Source: CAWCDJ01 sp963778675
GTDB lineage: Bacteria; Acidobacteriota; Terriglobia; Bryobacterales; Bryobacteraceae
Assembly: GCA_963778675.1 (NCBI GenBank)
Contig: CAVZVI010000010.1
Span: forward strand, 248,001 to 312,000
Direction: 5' to 3'
Length of the DNA: 64,000 nucleotides
Position 1 is the first letter of the stretch, and each line of letters starts with the position of its first letter. The notes under the pieces are model-generated. The model worked only from the letters and a program-made list of their open reading frames with translations. It searched no databases and was not told where the DNA came from. Below, in pieces: positions 42,836-52,091 of this stretch. The position numbers were made by a program, and so were the translations under genes.

Positions 42836-44938
42836 GTGACTCGATTCGCTGCATTGCTGCTGCTCGCCGCTGCCGGAATCGCCCAAACGGATTGGCCTTC
42901 CTACGGGAACGATCCGGGCGCGATGCGGTACTCCGCGCTTCGGCAGATTCACAAGGGCAATGTTGGAAAGTTGAAACTCGCGTGGACGTTTCGCACGGGA
43001 AAGCCGGGGTCCGAAGCGGTGCCGGTTGTCGTCAACGGCGTGATGTACGTGACGGCTCCGGATGGCGTGTATGCGCTGGTGCCGGAGACGGGCGAACTGC
43101 TGTGGAAATACGATGCGGCGCCGGTGGCCCTGCGCGGCCTGGCCTACTGGCCCGGGACGGGCAGTCTGCATCCGCGCGTGTTCACGGGGAACGGGCCGTT
43201 TCTGCTGGCGCTCGATGCGACGACCGGCCGGCCTGCGCCGGGATTCGGCGACGAAGGCCGCGTGGATCTGAAAAAGGGTGTGCTGGGCGATCTCAAGGAC
43301 GCGCGGTATGCACTGCAATCGCCGCCCGCGTTGTTCGGCGATATCGTCATTACCGGATGCAGCAACGGCGAAGGCGCGCCCAGCGCAGGTGCCTATGGGG
43401 ACATCCGCGGATGGGACGCTAAGACCGGCAAACTGCTGTGGACCTTCCACACCGTGCCGCGGCCGGGAGAGGCGGGGGCGGACACCTGGCCCCCGGGCGC
43501 GTGGAAGAACCGGTCGGGTACGAACGTGTGGGGGTTCTTCACGATCGATGCGAAGCGGGGGATCGTCTACGCCCCGCTCGGGGCGCCGACCTCCGATTTC
43601 TACGGCGCCGACCGCGCCGGGGACGGCCTGTACGGGAATTCGCTGGTGGCGCTCGACGTGCGGACGGGCGCGCTGAAGTGGTACCGGCAGTTGGTGCATC
43701 ACGACATTTGGGATTACGACCTGGCCGCGCCGCCCGCGCTGTTCGACATCCGGCGCGGCGGGCGGGTGATCCCGGCGGTTGCCCAGATCACCAAAATGGG
43801 TTTGCTCTTCGTTTTCGACCGGGTGACGGGCGAACCGGTTTACGGAATCGAGGAGCGTCCGGTGCCCCAATCGGCCGTGCCCGGGGAGGTGACGTCGAAG
43901 ACCCAGCCGTTTCCCGTGAAACCTCCGCCACTGGCGAAGAACAGCTTTCGTCCGGAGGAGATGTACGACCGGTCGCCGGATCACGCCCGGTTCTGCAAAG
44001 AGCTGTTCGACTCCAACCAAATGACGATCGGCGGCCCGTATACGCCGCTGCCCCTCGAAGGGAATGCCCTGTTCTTTCCGAGCACGCTGGGAGGCGGAAA
44101 CTGGGGCGGAGTCTCGGTGGACCCCTCGCTCGGCATGCTGTTCGTCAACATCATGAACATCGGGCAGTGGGGGCACATGGAGAAGCGCGGCTCGGAGTAT
44201 GTGCGGACGTCGGCATACGGGCCGTACGCACGGTTCTGGGACCGTGAGACGCACATCCCCTGCCAGAACCCGCCGTTCGGGGAGATGATAGCGGTCGATT
44301 TAGCATCGGGGAATATTGCCTGGCGGTCGGTACTGGGGACGACCGGCGCGCTGGAGGCCATCGGAATCCACGATACCGGGGCATCGAATCTGGGCGGGAG
44401 CATCGCTACGGCCGGCGGCGTCGTGTTTATCGGTGCGACGAACGATTCCCGGTTCCGGGCGTTCGAGTCGCGGTCCGGGAAGCTGCTCTGGGAAACGAAG
44501 CTGGAAGCGAGCGCGCACACCAGCCCGATCACCTACATGGGCCGCGACGGCCGGCAATACGTGGCAGTGATGGCCTCGGGAGGCGGAGGGTTTCTGGGTA
44601 GCCCGGTGAGCAATAGCCTGGTTGCGTTCGCCCTGCCGGATGTCCCCCGGAAGCCGCTGCCGCCTTCGATCACGCAACAAGTGAAGCGCCCGCCAACGCA
44701 GCCTGCCGCCGGGGAAGAGAAGGCCCTATCGCTGCCGTCCGGTGGCGCCAAGGCTCTGGTCGAGAAGACGTGTGGGACCGGTTGCCATTCCATGGAAGCA
44801 GTGAAGGGCCAGAGGATGAGCCGGGCGCAGTGGAGCGCGATGGTGCGGAACATGGTCGCGCGGGGAGCACGGGCGTCGGATGCGGAGGTCGAGGTGATCG
44901 TGGATTACCTGACCCGTACGCAGGGACCCGGCCGCTGA
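42836..44938 (+). CDS. PQQ-dependent dehydrogenase (glucose-dehydrogenase-like) with C-terminal cytochrome-c-like domain
   Basis: This 700-residue exported quinoprotein has a signal peptide (TRFAALLLLAAAGIAQ) and then an eight-bladed propeller with W-motifs (TGELLWKYD, TGKLLWTFHTVPRPGE, SGKLLWETK) and HHDIWDYDLAAPPALF, which match membrane-type PQQ dehydrogenases. The vicinal Cys pair of methanol dehydrogenases is absent. Residues ~635-700 form a small heme-c-like domain with C646-G-T-G-C650-H651, a CX3CH spacing instead of CXXCH, and an RMSRAQWSAMVRNMVARGA helix typical of short acidobacterial c-type domains. The start is a GTG. It would oxidise an alcohol or sugar and pass electrons to a cytochrome. 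Confidence 0.9.
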   Translation: MTRFAALLLLAAAGIAQTDWPSYGNDPGAMRYSALRQIHKGNVGKLKLAWTFRTGKPGSEAVPVVVNGVMYVTAPDGVYALVPETGELLWKYDAAPVALRGLAYWPGTGSLHPRVFTGNGPFLLALDATTGRPAPGFGDEGRVDLKKGVLGDLKDARYALQSPPALFGDIVITGCSNGEGAPSAGAYGDIRGWDAKTGKLLWTFHTVPRPGEAGADTWPPGAWKNRSGTNVWGFFTIDAKRGIVYAPLGAPTSDFYGADRAGDGLYGNSLVALDVRTGALKWYRQLVHHDIWDYDLAAPPALFDIRRGGRVIPAVAQITKMGLLFVFDRVTGEPVYGIEERPVPQSAVPGEVTSKTQPFPVKPPPLAKNSFRPEEMYDRSPDHARFCKELFDSNQMTIGGPYTPLPLEGNALFFPSTLGGGNWGGVSVDPSLGMLFVNIMNIGQWGHMEKRGSEYVRTSAYGPYARFWDRETHIPCQNPPFGEMIAVDLASGNIAWRSVLGTTGALEAIGIHDTGASNLGGSIATAGGVVFIGATNDSRFRAFESRSGKLLWETKLEASAHTSPITYMGRDGRQYVAVMASGGGGFLGSPVSNSLVAFALPDVPRKPLPPSITQQVKRPPTQPAAGEEKALSLPSGGAKALVEKTCGTGCHSMEAVKGQRMSRAQWSAMVRNMVARGARASDAEVEVIVDYLTRTQGPGR

Positions 44939-44961
44939 GGCGGTGATATCCTGTCAAATCG

Positions 44962-46506
44962 ATGAAGTCGCCGCTCACACCGCTTGATTTTCTGGCGCGC
45001 AGCGCCTATGTCTATCCGGACCGGACTGCCGCAGTAGATGGCGAGCGGCGCTTTACGTACGAGGAATTTCGGGAGCGGGTTCACCGGCTGGCTTCGGCGC
45101 TCCGGCGGCACGGGGTGATGCCTGGGGATCGCGTGGCCGTACTGGCGCCCAACAGCATGACTGCGCTCGAGCCTCACTTTGGCGTGCCGCTGGCAGGAGC
45201 GGTGCTGGTGATGCTGAACATCCGCCTGCAGGCGCGCGAACTGGAGTGGATCCTGCAGCATTGCGGGGCCAAGGTGCTGATCGCCGACCCGGAGTTATGG
45301 GCGTCGGTGAGTCCGGCGCTCGATGGTTCGCGGGAACTGTCGATGGCCACCGACGACTACGAGGCCCTTCTCGCGCAGGGCGAGGCTCTTTTTACCGACT
45401 CGCCGGCAGTCGATGAAGACGGCGTGATCGCGATCAATTACACGAGCGGCACCACCGGGTCTCCCAAAGGCGTGATGTACACGCACCGGGGCGGATATCT
45501 GAACGCTCTCGGCGAGGTGCTCGAACACGGGCTCGGCCCGGATTCGGTGTACCTTTGGACGCTGCCCCTGTTCCACTGCAACGGCTGGTGCTTCCCGTGG
45601 GCGGTGACAGCCGCGGGCGCGCGGCATATCTGCCTGCGGCATGTGGACCCGGCAAAGATGGTCGAGCTGATCCGCGAGGAAGGCGTGACGCATCTTTGTG
45701 GCGCTCCGGTGGTTCTGAGCACCCTGGCGCAATACTGCGCGTCGAACGGAATCCGCTTCGAGCGCCGCCTGAAAATTGTAACGGCTGGGGCGCCTCCCTC
45801 GCCGGCGGTGATCAGGGCGTCCGAAGAGATCGGCGCGGAAGTAGCGCATGCCTATGGACTGACCGAAACCTACGGGCCGCATACGGTCTGCGCGTGGCGA
45901 ACGGAGTGGAATTCGCTGGCCCCGCACGATCGTGCCCGCATCAAGGCGCGACAGGGTGTGCCTTACCTGATCGCCGGGACGGACCTGCGGGTGGTGGATC
46001 TGCAAATGCGGGATGTGCCGCGTGACGGCGCCACGATGGGTGAGGTGATCATGCGGGGCAACAACGTCATGCTGGGCTACTACAGGAACCCGGACGCGAC
46101 GGCCAGGGCATTCGAAGGGGGCTGGTTTCACTCAGGGGACCTGGCGGTGATGCATGCCGACGGCTATATCGAACTCCGCGACCGGGCCAAGGATATCGTG
46201 ATTTCCGGCGGCGAGAACATCTCGTCGATTGAAGTGGAGAAAGCGCTGTACGAGCACCCGGCGGTGCTGGAAGCGGCGGTCGTGGCGGCCCCGGATGAGA
46301 AGTGGGGCGAGGTGCCCAAGGCGTTCGTGGCGCTCAAACCGGGCAAGCAGGCCACGGCGGAAGAGCTGATCGAGTTTTGCCGCGCGCGGCTCGCCCATTT
46401 CAAATGTCCGAAATCCGTCGAGTTCGGGACCCTGCCGCGTACCTCCACCGGCAAGATCCGCAAGAACGAGCTGCGTGCAAGGATCTCCGCACCAGGCACC
46501 GCCTGA
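44962..46506 (+). CDS. AMP-forming acyl-CoA synthetase
   Basis: This 514-residue enzyme of the ANL superfamily has the P-loop YTSGTTGSPKGV, core motif GLTETYGP, hinge GWFHSGDLAVMHADGYIELRDRAKDIV and C-terminal TSTGKIRK with the catalytic Lys. It activates a carboxylic acid to the acyl-CoA. The overall sequence resembles medium- or long-chain fatty-acid and AlkK-like ligases. It follows the PQQ dehydrogenase by 23 bases on the same strand, so a shared role in alcohol or acid oxidation is conceivable. Confidence 0.93.
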   Translation: MKSPLTPLDFLARSAYVYPDRTAAVDGERRFTYEEFRERVHRLASALRRHGVMPGDRVAVLAPNSMTALEPHFGVPLAGAVLVMLNIRLQARELEWILQHCGAKVLIADPELWASVSPALDGSRELSMATDDYEALLAQGEALFTDSPAVDEDGVIAINYTSGTTGSPKGVMYTHRGGYLNALGEVLEHGLGPDSVYLWTLPLFHCNGWCFPWAVTAAGARHICLRHVDPAKMVELIREEGVTHLCGAPVVLSTLAQYCASNGIRFERRLKIVTAGAPPSPAVIRASEEIGAEVAHAYGLTETYGPHTVCAWRTEWNSLAPHDRARIKARQGVPYLIAGTDLRVVDLQMRDVPRDGATMGEVIMRGNNVMLGYYRNPDATARAFEGGWFHSGDLAVMHADGYIELRDRAKDIVISGGENISSIEVEKALYEHPAVLEAAVVAAPDEKWGEVPKAFVALKPGKQATAEELIEFCRARLAHFKCPKSVEFGTLPRTSTGKIRKNELRARISAPGTA

Positions 46507-46525
46507 GAGCCGGGCCCTCCCCTCT

Positions 46526-48118
46526 TCAGTTCTTCCACCACTCGGCCACCGTCCCCGCGGGCATGCGGCTGAGGATGTATTGCGCCATCTCTTTCAGACG
46601 GCCGGGCGCATTTTCCGGGCCGGTGTAGCAGTGGCCGCGCATGGCGCCATAGACGAAGTAGCCCTCGTAGTGCGGGTCTTCGGTGGTCTTCATCCAGTCC
46701 TGGAGCTTATGAACACCGTTGTTGAGGAAGAAATTGTCGGCGTCGCCGACGAAGACGTGGAGCCGGCCCACCAGCTTCGGGCCGACCGAGTACCAGTTTC
46801 TCTCCAGGTAATAGCGGAGGTCGTAGTGCTCCTTCCAATATTGCGCCACTGCCGGATTGATGACGCCCGTGCGTTTGTCGAATAGCGGCTGGAAGTAGCC
46901 GTCTTCGCCCAGCGGGCCGAAAACCGCGGACCAGATGTCCAACTGCTCGCCGGAGCGGCCGTGCGTGCCGTTCACCAACTCGAAATGGTTGCGCTGCTCG
47001 GAGGTCTGGCGGATCTGGCCGTTGATCTCGCGGCTGTTCACCGTCGGCTCGCGGCGCCATTCGTACTGCTTGTAGAACGCGTTCGTGTCGTGGTAGACGT
47101 CGATGCCCTCGACGTCCGAAAAGTCGACCGAATCGGGGCAGTAGGACCACGTTCCGCCGTAGAAATCGGGATGGAAGATCTGCAGCGCCAGGGCTTCCCA
47201 TCCGCCGGTCGAGCCGCCCGAGAGCAGCCGCGCCCAGGGCTCGCGGATGACGCGGAAGCGCTTCTCGATCTCCGGAATCAGCTCCTCGTGGATGGCGTCG
47301 CCATAGGGGCCGACGTTGACCGAGTTCACGGCGTAGGAATCGTCGAAATAGGGGTTGGGGTGCTGCAGGGTCACCACGATCATGCGCGGGAAGTGGTCCG
47401 TCATCCACTCCGTGTAGATCTCGCGGCCGGGGGCGAACTGCAGCGGGGGGTTCAGCGAAAAGTGGCCCTGCTCGTAAAGCACCGGGTAGGAGATCCCGGT
47501 CTGGTCGTAGTCGCGTGGGAGAAGGACGGTGGCGCCAAGGTAGATCGGGCGGCCCCAGAACCTGGTGAGGATGCCGCTCTGGATCTTGAAGCGCTTCACG
47601 TAAGCAGTGTCGGGCGGCACCTGGATGGGCGGGATCACCTGGTCGCAGACCAGCGGGATGCGGTAGCCCTTCGCGGCGTCGAGCGTCACGCGCTGCGGGC
47701 GGCTGTAAAGATTGCCGGGAGACCGGTTCCAGCGCTGTCCCTCCCAGCGGTCGTCGTGCATCCAGACGACGTGCCCGTCGGCCCGCCGGAATTCCGAATA
47801 GACGTTGATAAACGCCTGCACGGTGTACTCGCCCGCAGGGATCGCCGCAAGGCTCTCGACCGGTGTGCCGAGGTCGCCGGCGTCGATCACGGCCGCACGG
47901 CCGGCGGGCAGTTTCTCGATATCGCGCCCGAAAAACGGCACGCCGGTGCGGCCCACCGACAGGCGCGGTTCGTGCCGGCCGTCGCGCGAAATCATCACGA
48001 AGACGCGTCCGGTGACCGGGCCGGCGTTGGCCGCGGCGGCGTAGGAGATCTCGAAACGCGCATCGGCGCCGCGGCATGCGGCAACCGCCAGCAGCGCGGC
48101 GCACAGGGGCTTCAACAT
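46526..48118 (-). CDS. Secreted alpha/beta-hydrolase, esterase D/enterochelin-esterase-like
   Basis: This 530-residue protein has signal peptide LKPLCAALLAVAACRGADA and an N-terminal beta domain, then an esterase fold with the nucleophile S303 in GGSTGGWEAL. An acidic residue and a His near AMRGHCYTG and FVGDADNFF may complete the triad. The family hydrolyses esters of siderophores, trehalose or glycans; the substrate here is unknown. It is divergent from guaB, with a TACAAT box 7 bases before its ATG. Confidence 0.85.
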   Translation of the reverse strand: MLKPLCAALLAVAACRGADARFEISYAAAANAGPVTGRVFVMISRDGRHEPRLSVGRTGVPFFGRDIEKLPAGRAAVIDAGDLGTPVESLAAIPAGEYTVQAFINVYSEFRRADGHVVWMHDDRWEGQRWNRSPGNLYSRPQRVTLDAAKGYRIPLVCDQVIPPIQVPPDTAYVKRFKIQSGILTRFWGRPIYLGATVLLPRDYDQTGISYPVLYEQGHFSLNPPLQFAPGREIYTEWMTDHFPRMIVVTLQHPNPYFDDSYAVNSVNVGPYGDAIHEELIPEIEKRFRVIREPWARLLSGGSTGGWEALALQIFHPDFYGGTWSYCPDSVDFSDVEGIDVYHDTNAFYKQYEWRREPTVNSREINGQIRQTSEQRNHFELVNGTHGRSGEQLDIWSAVFGPLGEDGYFQPLFDKRTGVINPAVAQYWKEHYDLRYYLERNWYSVGPKLVGRLHVFVGDADNFFLNNGVHKLQDWMKTTEDPHYEGYFVYGAMRGHCYTGPENAPGRLKEMAQYILSRMPAGTVAEWWKN

Positions 48119-48125
48119 ATGGTGG

Positions 48126-48131
48126 ATTGTA
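48126..48131 (-). promoter_or_regulatory. Putative -10 box (TACAAT) of the esterase gene
   Basis: On the minus strand it ends 7 bases before the ATG at 48118, suggesting a leaderless message. Confidence 0.5.
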
Positions 48132-48160
48132 CTGTACGGCGGGCGGGCGGCGGGCTACGT

Positions 48161-48166
48161 TATGAT
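48161..48166 (+). promoter_or_regulatory. Putative -10 box (TATGAT) of guaB
   Basis: It ends 13 bases before the ATG at 48180 and overlaps an upstream in-frame ATG at 48162, which argues that 48180 is the real start. Confidence 0.45.
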
Positions 48167-48179
48167 GAAAAGAATTACC

Positions 48180-49638
48180 ATGATTCAAGACGTACTCACC
48201 GAGGGCCTCACCTTCGACGATGTCTTGCTCGAACCGGCCTCTAGCGACGTACTTCCCGCGGAAGTCGACACCCGAACCTGCCTGACGCGCCAGATCGGTT
48301 TGAACATTCCGATCGTCTCTTCCGCCATGGATACGGTGACGGAATCGCACCTGGCGATCGCGCTCGCCCAGCAGGGCGGCATCGGCATTATCCACCGCAA
48401 CATGACGGTCGCGCGGCAAGCCGAAGAGGTGGACCGGGTCAAGCGCAGTGAAAGCGGCATGATCGTCGATCCGATCACCATCGGACCCAACCAGACCATC
48501 GCGGAAGCGCAGGCGCTGATGAGCCGCTACCGCATCTCGGGCGTGCCGGTTACGACCGAGGACGGCAGGCTGGTCGGCATCCTGACCAATCGCGACCTGC
48601 GGTTCGAGAACCGGTTCGACCTGCCGATTTCCGCCGTGATGACCAAGGAGAACCTGGTCACGGTCCCGGTGGGCACGACGCTCGAGCAGGCGGAAGCCAT
48701 TCTGCACAAGCACCGCGTGGAAAAGCTGCTGGTGGTGGACGACCACTACACGCTCAAAGGGTCTGATCACAGTCAAGGACATCCAGAAGAAGCTGAAGTA
48801 TCCGAACTCGGCCAAAGACAGCCAGGGGCGTCTGCGCGTGGGCGCCGCCATCGGCGCCACGGGCGATTTTCTGGAACGCGCGCAGGAGCTGGTGGCGCGC
48901 AAGGTGGACGTGCTGGCCATCGACACGGCGCACGGCCACAGCAGCCGCGTCATGAGCGCGGTGAAGACGATCAAGAGCAAGCTGCCGGAAGTGCAGCTCA
49001 TTACGGGCAACGTAGCCACGTACGAAGGCGCCCGCGAGCTGATTTCACTGGGGGTAGACGGCATCAAGGTCGGGATCGGGCCAGGGTCGATCTGCACTAC
49101 GCGGGTGGTATCGGGCGCCGGCGTACCGCAGATCACGGCGATTTCGGAATGCTCGCGGGCCACGCGGGAGGCGGGCGTGCCGCTGATCGCGGATGGCGGC
49201 ATCAAGTATTCGGGCGACGTTACGAAGGCCATCGCGGCGGGCGCCGACACGGTGATGATCGGAAGCCTGCTGGCGGGCACGGATGAAAGCCCGGGCGAGA
49301 CGATCCTTTACCAGGGGCGAACCTTCAAGACCTATCGCGGCATGGGGTCGATGGGGGCGATGGCGCAGGGCAGTACGGACCGCTACGCGCTCGACCCGAA
49401 CGCCAAGCTGGTGCCGGAAGGGATCGAGGGGCGCGTGGCGGCGAAGGGTCCGTTGTCGGACCTGGTGTACCAACTGGTCGGCGGGCTGCGGTCTGGCATG
49501 GGCTACTGCGGCGCGCACAATATCGGAGAGTTGCAGGAGAAAGCCCGGTTCCTGCGGATCTCGCCGGCCGGATTGCGGGAGAGCCACGTCCACGACGTGA
49601 TCATCACCAAGGAAGCGCCGAACTACCGCGTGGAATAG
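48180..49638 (+). CDS. guaB: IMP dehydrogenase (frameshifted in this sequence)
   Basis: It oxidises IMP to XMP with NAD+, the first committed step of GMP synthesis. The N-terminus MIQDVLTEGLTFDDVLLEPA is family-typical. Two CBS repeats follow (MSRYRISGVPVTTEDGRLVGILTNRD; HRVEKLLVV), then the barrel with GIGPGSICTTRVV (catalytic Cys loop), ADGGIKYSGD and YRGMGSMGAM. The frame breaks at the GGG of 48759-48761: with one G fewer it reads YTLKGLITVKDIQKKLKYPN and continues to the second half. The total is then about 485 residues, normal for the family. Loss of guaB in an otherwise healthy locus is unlikely, so an extra base from sequencing is the best reading. The end overlaps the convergent kinase gene by 16 bases. 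Confidence 0.93.
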
Positions 49639-51383
49639 GCCTGGACGGCTTGCGCGCCGGGCAGGCGGAAGGTGAAGCGGGCGCCGCGGCCGGGCTCGGA
49701 TTCCGCCCAGATTTCACCGCCGTGCTCCAGGATGGTTTGCCGCGTCAGGGCCAGCCCGAGCCCCAGGCCGTTGCGTTTGCCCGCGCTGACGAACGGCTGG
49801 AACAACTGGGCGCGGATGCCGGGCTCGATGCCGGGCCCATTGTCCTCCACGTGCACCACGGCCGATCCGTCTTCCAGGGCCGCGGTGATCTGTATGCGGC
49901 CGCCCTCCGGCATGGCTTCGAGCGCGTTTCCGATCAGGTTCACGAAGGCGCGCTCCATGCGGCCGCGGTCGAGCGGCAGTTCCATTTCGGCGGGGATGGT
50001 GAGGACGATCTCGACGCCCTGCTGCCGGGCGGTCTGCGCCAGGCCGTCGCACGCCGCCGAGGCCACCTCCCGCAGCCGGCACAGCTCGGTGGGGCGGCCC
50101 TTGCCGCGGGAGACATCGAGCAGGTCCTGCAGCATCTCCTGAATCCGGCGGGAAGCGCGGTAGATGTTGCCCGCGAGCCGCTTTACGTGCGTCTGCGGCA
50201 GGTCGCCGTCCACCAGCATTTCGGCCCCTCCGTAGATGGCGGCCAGCGGATTCCGGAGGTCGTGCACGATGGAAGCGGAGAGCCGCCCGATGGTGGAGAT
50301 GCGCTCCTGGCGGATGAGGTCTTCGCGCGCCTGCCGGATGGAGGCGCACATGTTGTTGAAGGTGCGCGCCAGCCGGCCCATCTCGTCCTCGCTGGTGACG
50401 GGGACTTCGATGGCGTAATTCTGCCGGGCCACCTCCGCTGCGGCGCGGTCGAGTTGTTTCACCGGCTCCACGATGCGGCGCGCCAGCAGGTAGGTGAGGC
50501 CGAAACCGGCGCTGATGGCCACCAGCCAGAGCATCAGAATATTGGTGTAGAGGCTATTGATGCGTTTTTGAGCGCTATCGAAGGACCGCAGGATGCAGAT
50601 CTCGCCGATGGGTTTGCCGCTGAGATCCGTGAGCCGGGTTTCGAAGCGCGCGTATTCGACGACGCCGTCGCTGACGCGGCCGGCCGTGCGGCCGCTCGCG
50701 ATGCCGCGTACGATGGCCGAGGTGGCGCGCGGGTTCAACGTGGACGCCATCACGCGGCCGGGAGTAAGGAACAGGAACTCGCTGTCGGTATTCTCTTTGA
50801 GCTTCTGCGCCACCAGCGCGTCCACGTGGTAGCCGGCTACCAGGACGTTGAGCAGCGCCGTCCCCTGGGTCGAATCGACGTACACGGGTGTGACGGTGAG
50901 ATAGTAGAGGCCGCCGTTGAGCAGATGAAACCCGGAGACCTGCTGGGGGAAGCGGCCGGCGGCCTGGGGGACGACGTCGAGATCCTTCTCGAGCGCGGGC
51001 GACGTCACCCCTCCGAGTGATGCAAGCACCCGGCCTTTCGGATCGGTCACCAGGAAGATGGCGCCGGAATCCGAGATCTTGGACCAAAGCTCGCCGGCGG
51101 TGTCCTGAATGGTGGCGCGGTCGCCCGTACTGAACGCCAGACGCACTTCGCGCATGGTGCTCAGGATGCGGCTCACGGAGGAAAGCAGGTCGGCGCGCGA
51201 AGACAGCAGGGCGGTGTAGGCGCGGAAGCTGTTCTGCACCTCTTCGCCCAGGCTCTCGGACATGGTCTCCCGGATGTGGCGCAGCACGATTTCCCCGGTG
51301 AAGCCGAACAGGATGGTAATCGCGACCGTTGTGGAAAGCAGAATCTTGGCGAGCAGCGGCAGGCGGACCAATCGCGAGGGCAT
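49623..51383 (-). CDS. Membrane sensor histidine kinase
   Basis: This 586-residue kinase has a membrane segment at ~9-30, an extracytoplasmic sensor of ~240 residues (Cache-like), a second segment (~276-298), and a HAMP domain. The HisKA domain holds H374 in SIVHDLRNPLAAIYGG. The ATPase domain follows with the N box NLIGNALEA, G1 DNGPGI and G2 GLGLGLAL. It follows directly on the plastocyanin-like gene in a four-gene overlapping set with a receiver protein. The ligand is unknown; redox or copper is suggested only by that neighbour. Confidence 0.93.
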   Translation of the reverse strand: MPSRLVRLPLLAKILLSTTVAITILFGFTGEIVLRHIRETMSESLGEEVQNSFRAYTALLSSRADLLSSVSRILSTMREVRLAFSTGDRATIQDTAGELWSKISDSGAIFLVTDPKGRVLASLGGVTSPALEKDLDVVPQAAGRFPQQVSGFHLLNGGLYYLTVTPVYVDSTQGTALLNVLVAGYHVDALVAQKLKENTDSEFLFLTPGRVMASTLNPRATSAIVRGIASGRTAGRVSDGVVEYARFETRLTDLSGKPIGEICILRSFDSAQKRINSLYTNILMLWLVAISAGFGLTYLLARRIVEPVKQLDRAAAEVARQNYAIEVPVTSEDEMGRLARTFNNMCASIRQAREDLIRQERISTIGRLSASIVHDLRNPLAAIYGGAEMLVDGDLPQTHVKRLAGNIYRASRRIQEMLQDLLDVSRGKGRPTELCRLREVASAACDGLAQTARQQGVEIVLTIPAEMELPLDRGRMERAFVNLIGNALEAMPEGGRIQITAALEDGSAVVHVEDNGPGIEPGIRAQLFQPFVSAGKRNGLGLGLALTRQTILEHGGEIWAESEPGRGARFTFRLPGAQAVQAYSTR

Positions 51384-52091
51384 TTACTTCTGGGCTCCGG
51401 GGTAAGCCGTGTCATTCACCAACGGCGGGTACGGCTTGCCGTACTTGTTCAGGTGCGGCGCCGGGATGTAGCCGGTTTCGGAGATCGAAATCAGCGGCAA
51501 AGCGAGGCCATTTTCGCTGACAGTCACGCGGTGTTCCAGGAATCGCAGCACGTCGGGCTGGGCGCGTTCATGGAAGATATGCAGGTCGTACTCGCCGGGG
51601 GGCACGGAGCCGATACTGAAGCGCCCGGAGGGCGGTGTAGTGGCATACCAGGGCGTCGGCACCACCGCGATAATCGCGCTCATCGTGGAGTGGATATTGC
51701 AGAACACACGGACGATGCCGGAGTGGCGGAAGACCTCGGTCCGCGACGTGCCGGGAGCGTACAGGCCCACGTCGAAGGGCTGCCCGCTGAAGTTGGAGAA
51801 GGCGTTATGGAAGATGGGGTCGAGATTCGGGAAATCGACGGCGCCGCCTACGGGGATTGCCACCACGTGGGGCACGAAGTGACGGTTCAACTGGCGCATC
51901 ACTTCTCGCCGCGCGGGAGCGGGGGCGGAAGGCACGCCCGCCGGCGTGAGCCAGATGACCACGCCCGAGTAGTCCTTCTTCCGCCGCACCGCGGCCTCAT
52001 GCGAGTTGGTGAGTTCCACCTGTCCGGTGACCGACGCGCCGGCAGCCGCACCCGCGCAGACGCTAAAAAAGATAAGCCAGCGCAAGATCAT
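51384..52091 (-). CDS. Secreted plastocyanin-like (cupredoxin) protein
   Basis: This 235-residue protein has signal peptide ILRWLIFFSVCAGAAAG. A cupredoxin core holds the four type-1 copper ligands: H95 (FHNAF), C131, H134 and M137 (FCNIHSTM). A C-terminal beta segment (SGRFSIGSVPPGEYDLHIF) resembles carboxypeptidase-regulatory folds. It should carry electrons or bind copper in the periplasm. Overlap of 29 bases with the porin gene and direct abutment with the kinase gene indicate one operon. Confidence 0.85.
   Translation of the reverse strand: MILRWLIFFSVCAGAAAGASVTGQVELTNSHEAAVRRKKDYSGVVIWLTPAGVPSAPAPARREVMRQLNRHFVPHVVAIPVGGAVDFPNLDPIFHNAFSNFSGQPFDVGLYAPGTSRTEVFRHSGIVRVFCNIHSTMSAIIAVVPTPWYATTPPSGRFSIGSVPPGEYDLHIFHERAQPDVLRFLEHRVTVSENGLALPLISISETGYIPAPHLNKYGKPYPPLVNDTAYPGAQK

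Noticed and set aside
48180..49638. guaB as a true pseudogene.
   Set aside because: Apart from one extra base in a GGG run the protein is fully conserved, and the same type of break occurs in other genes here.
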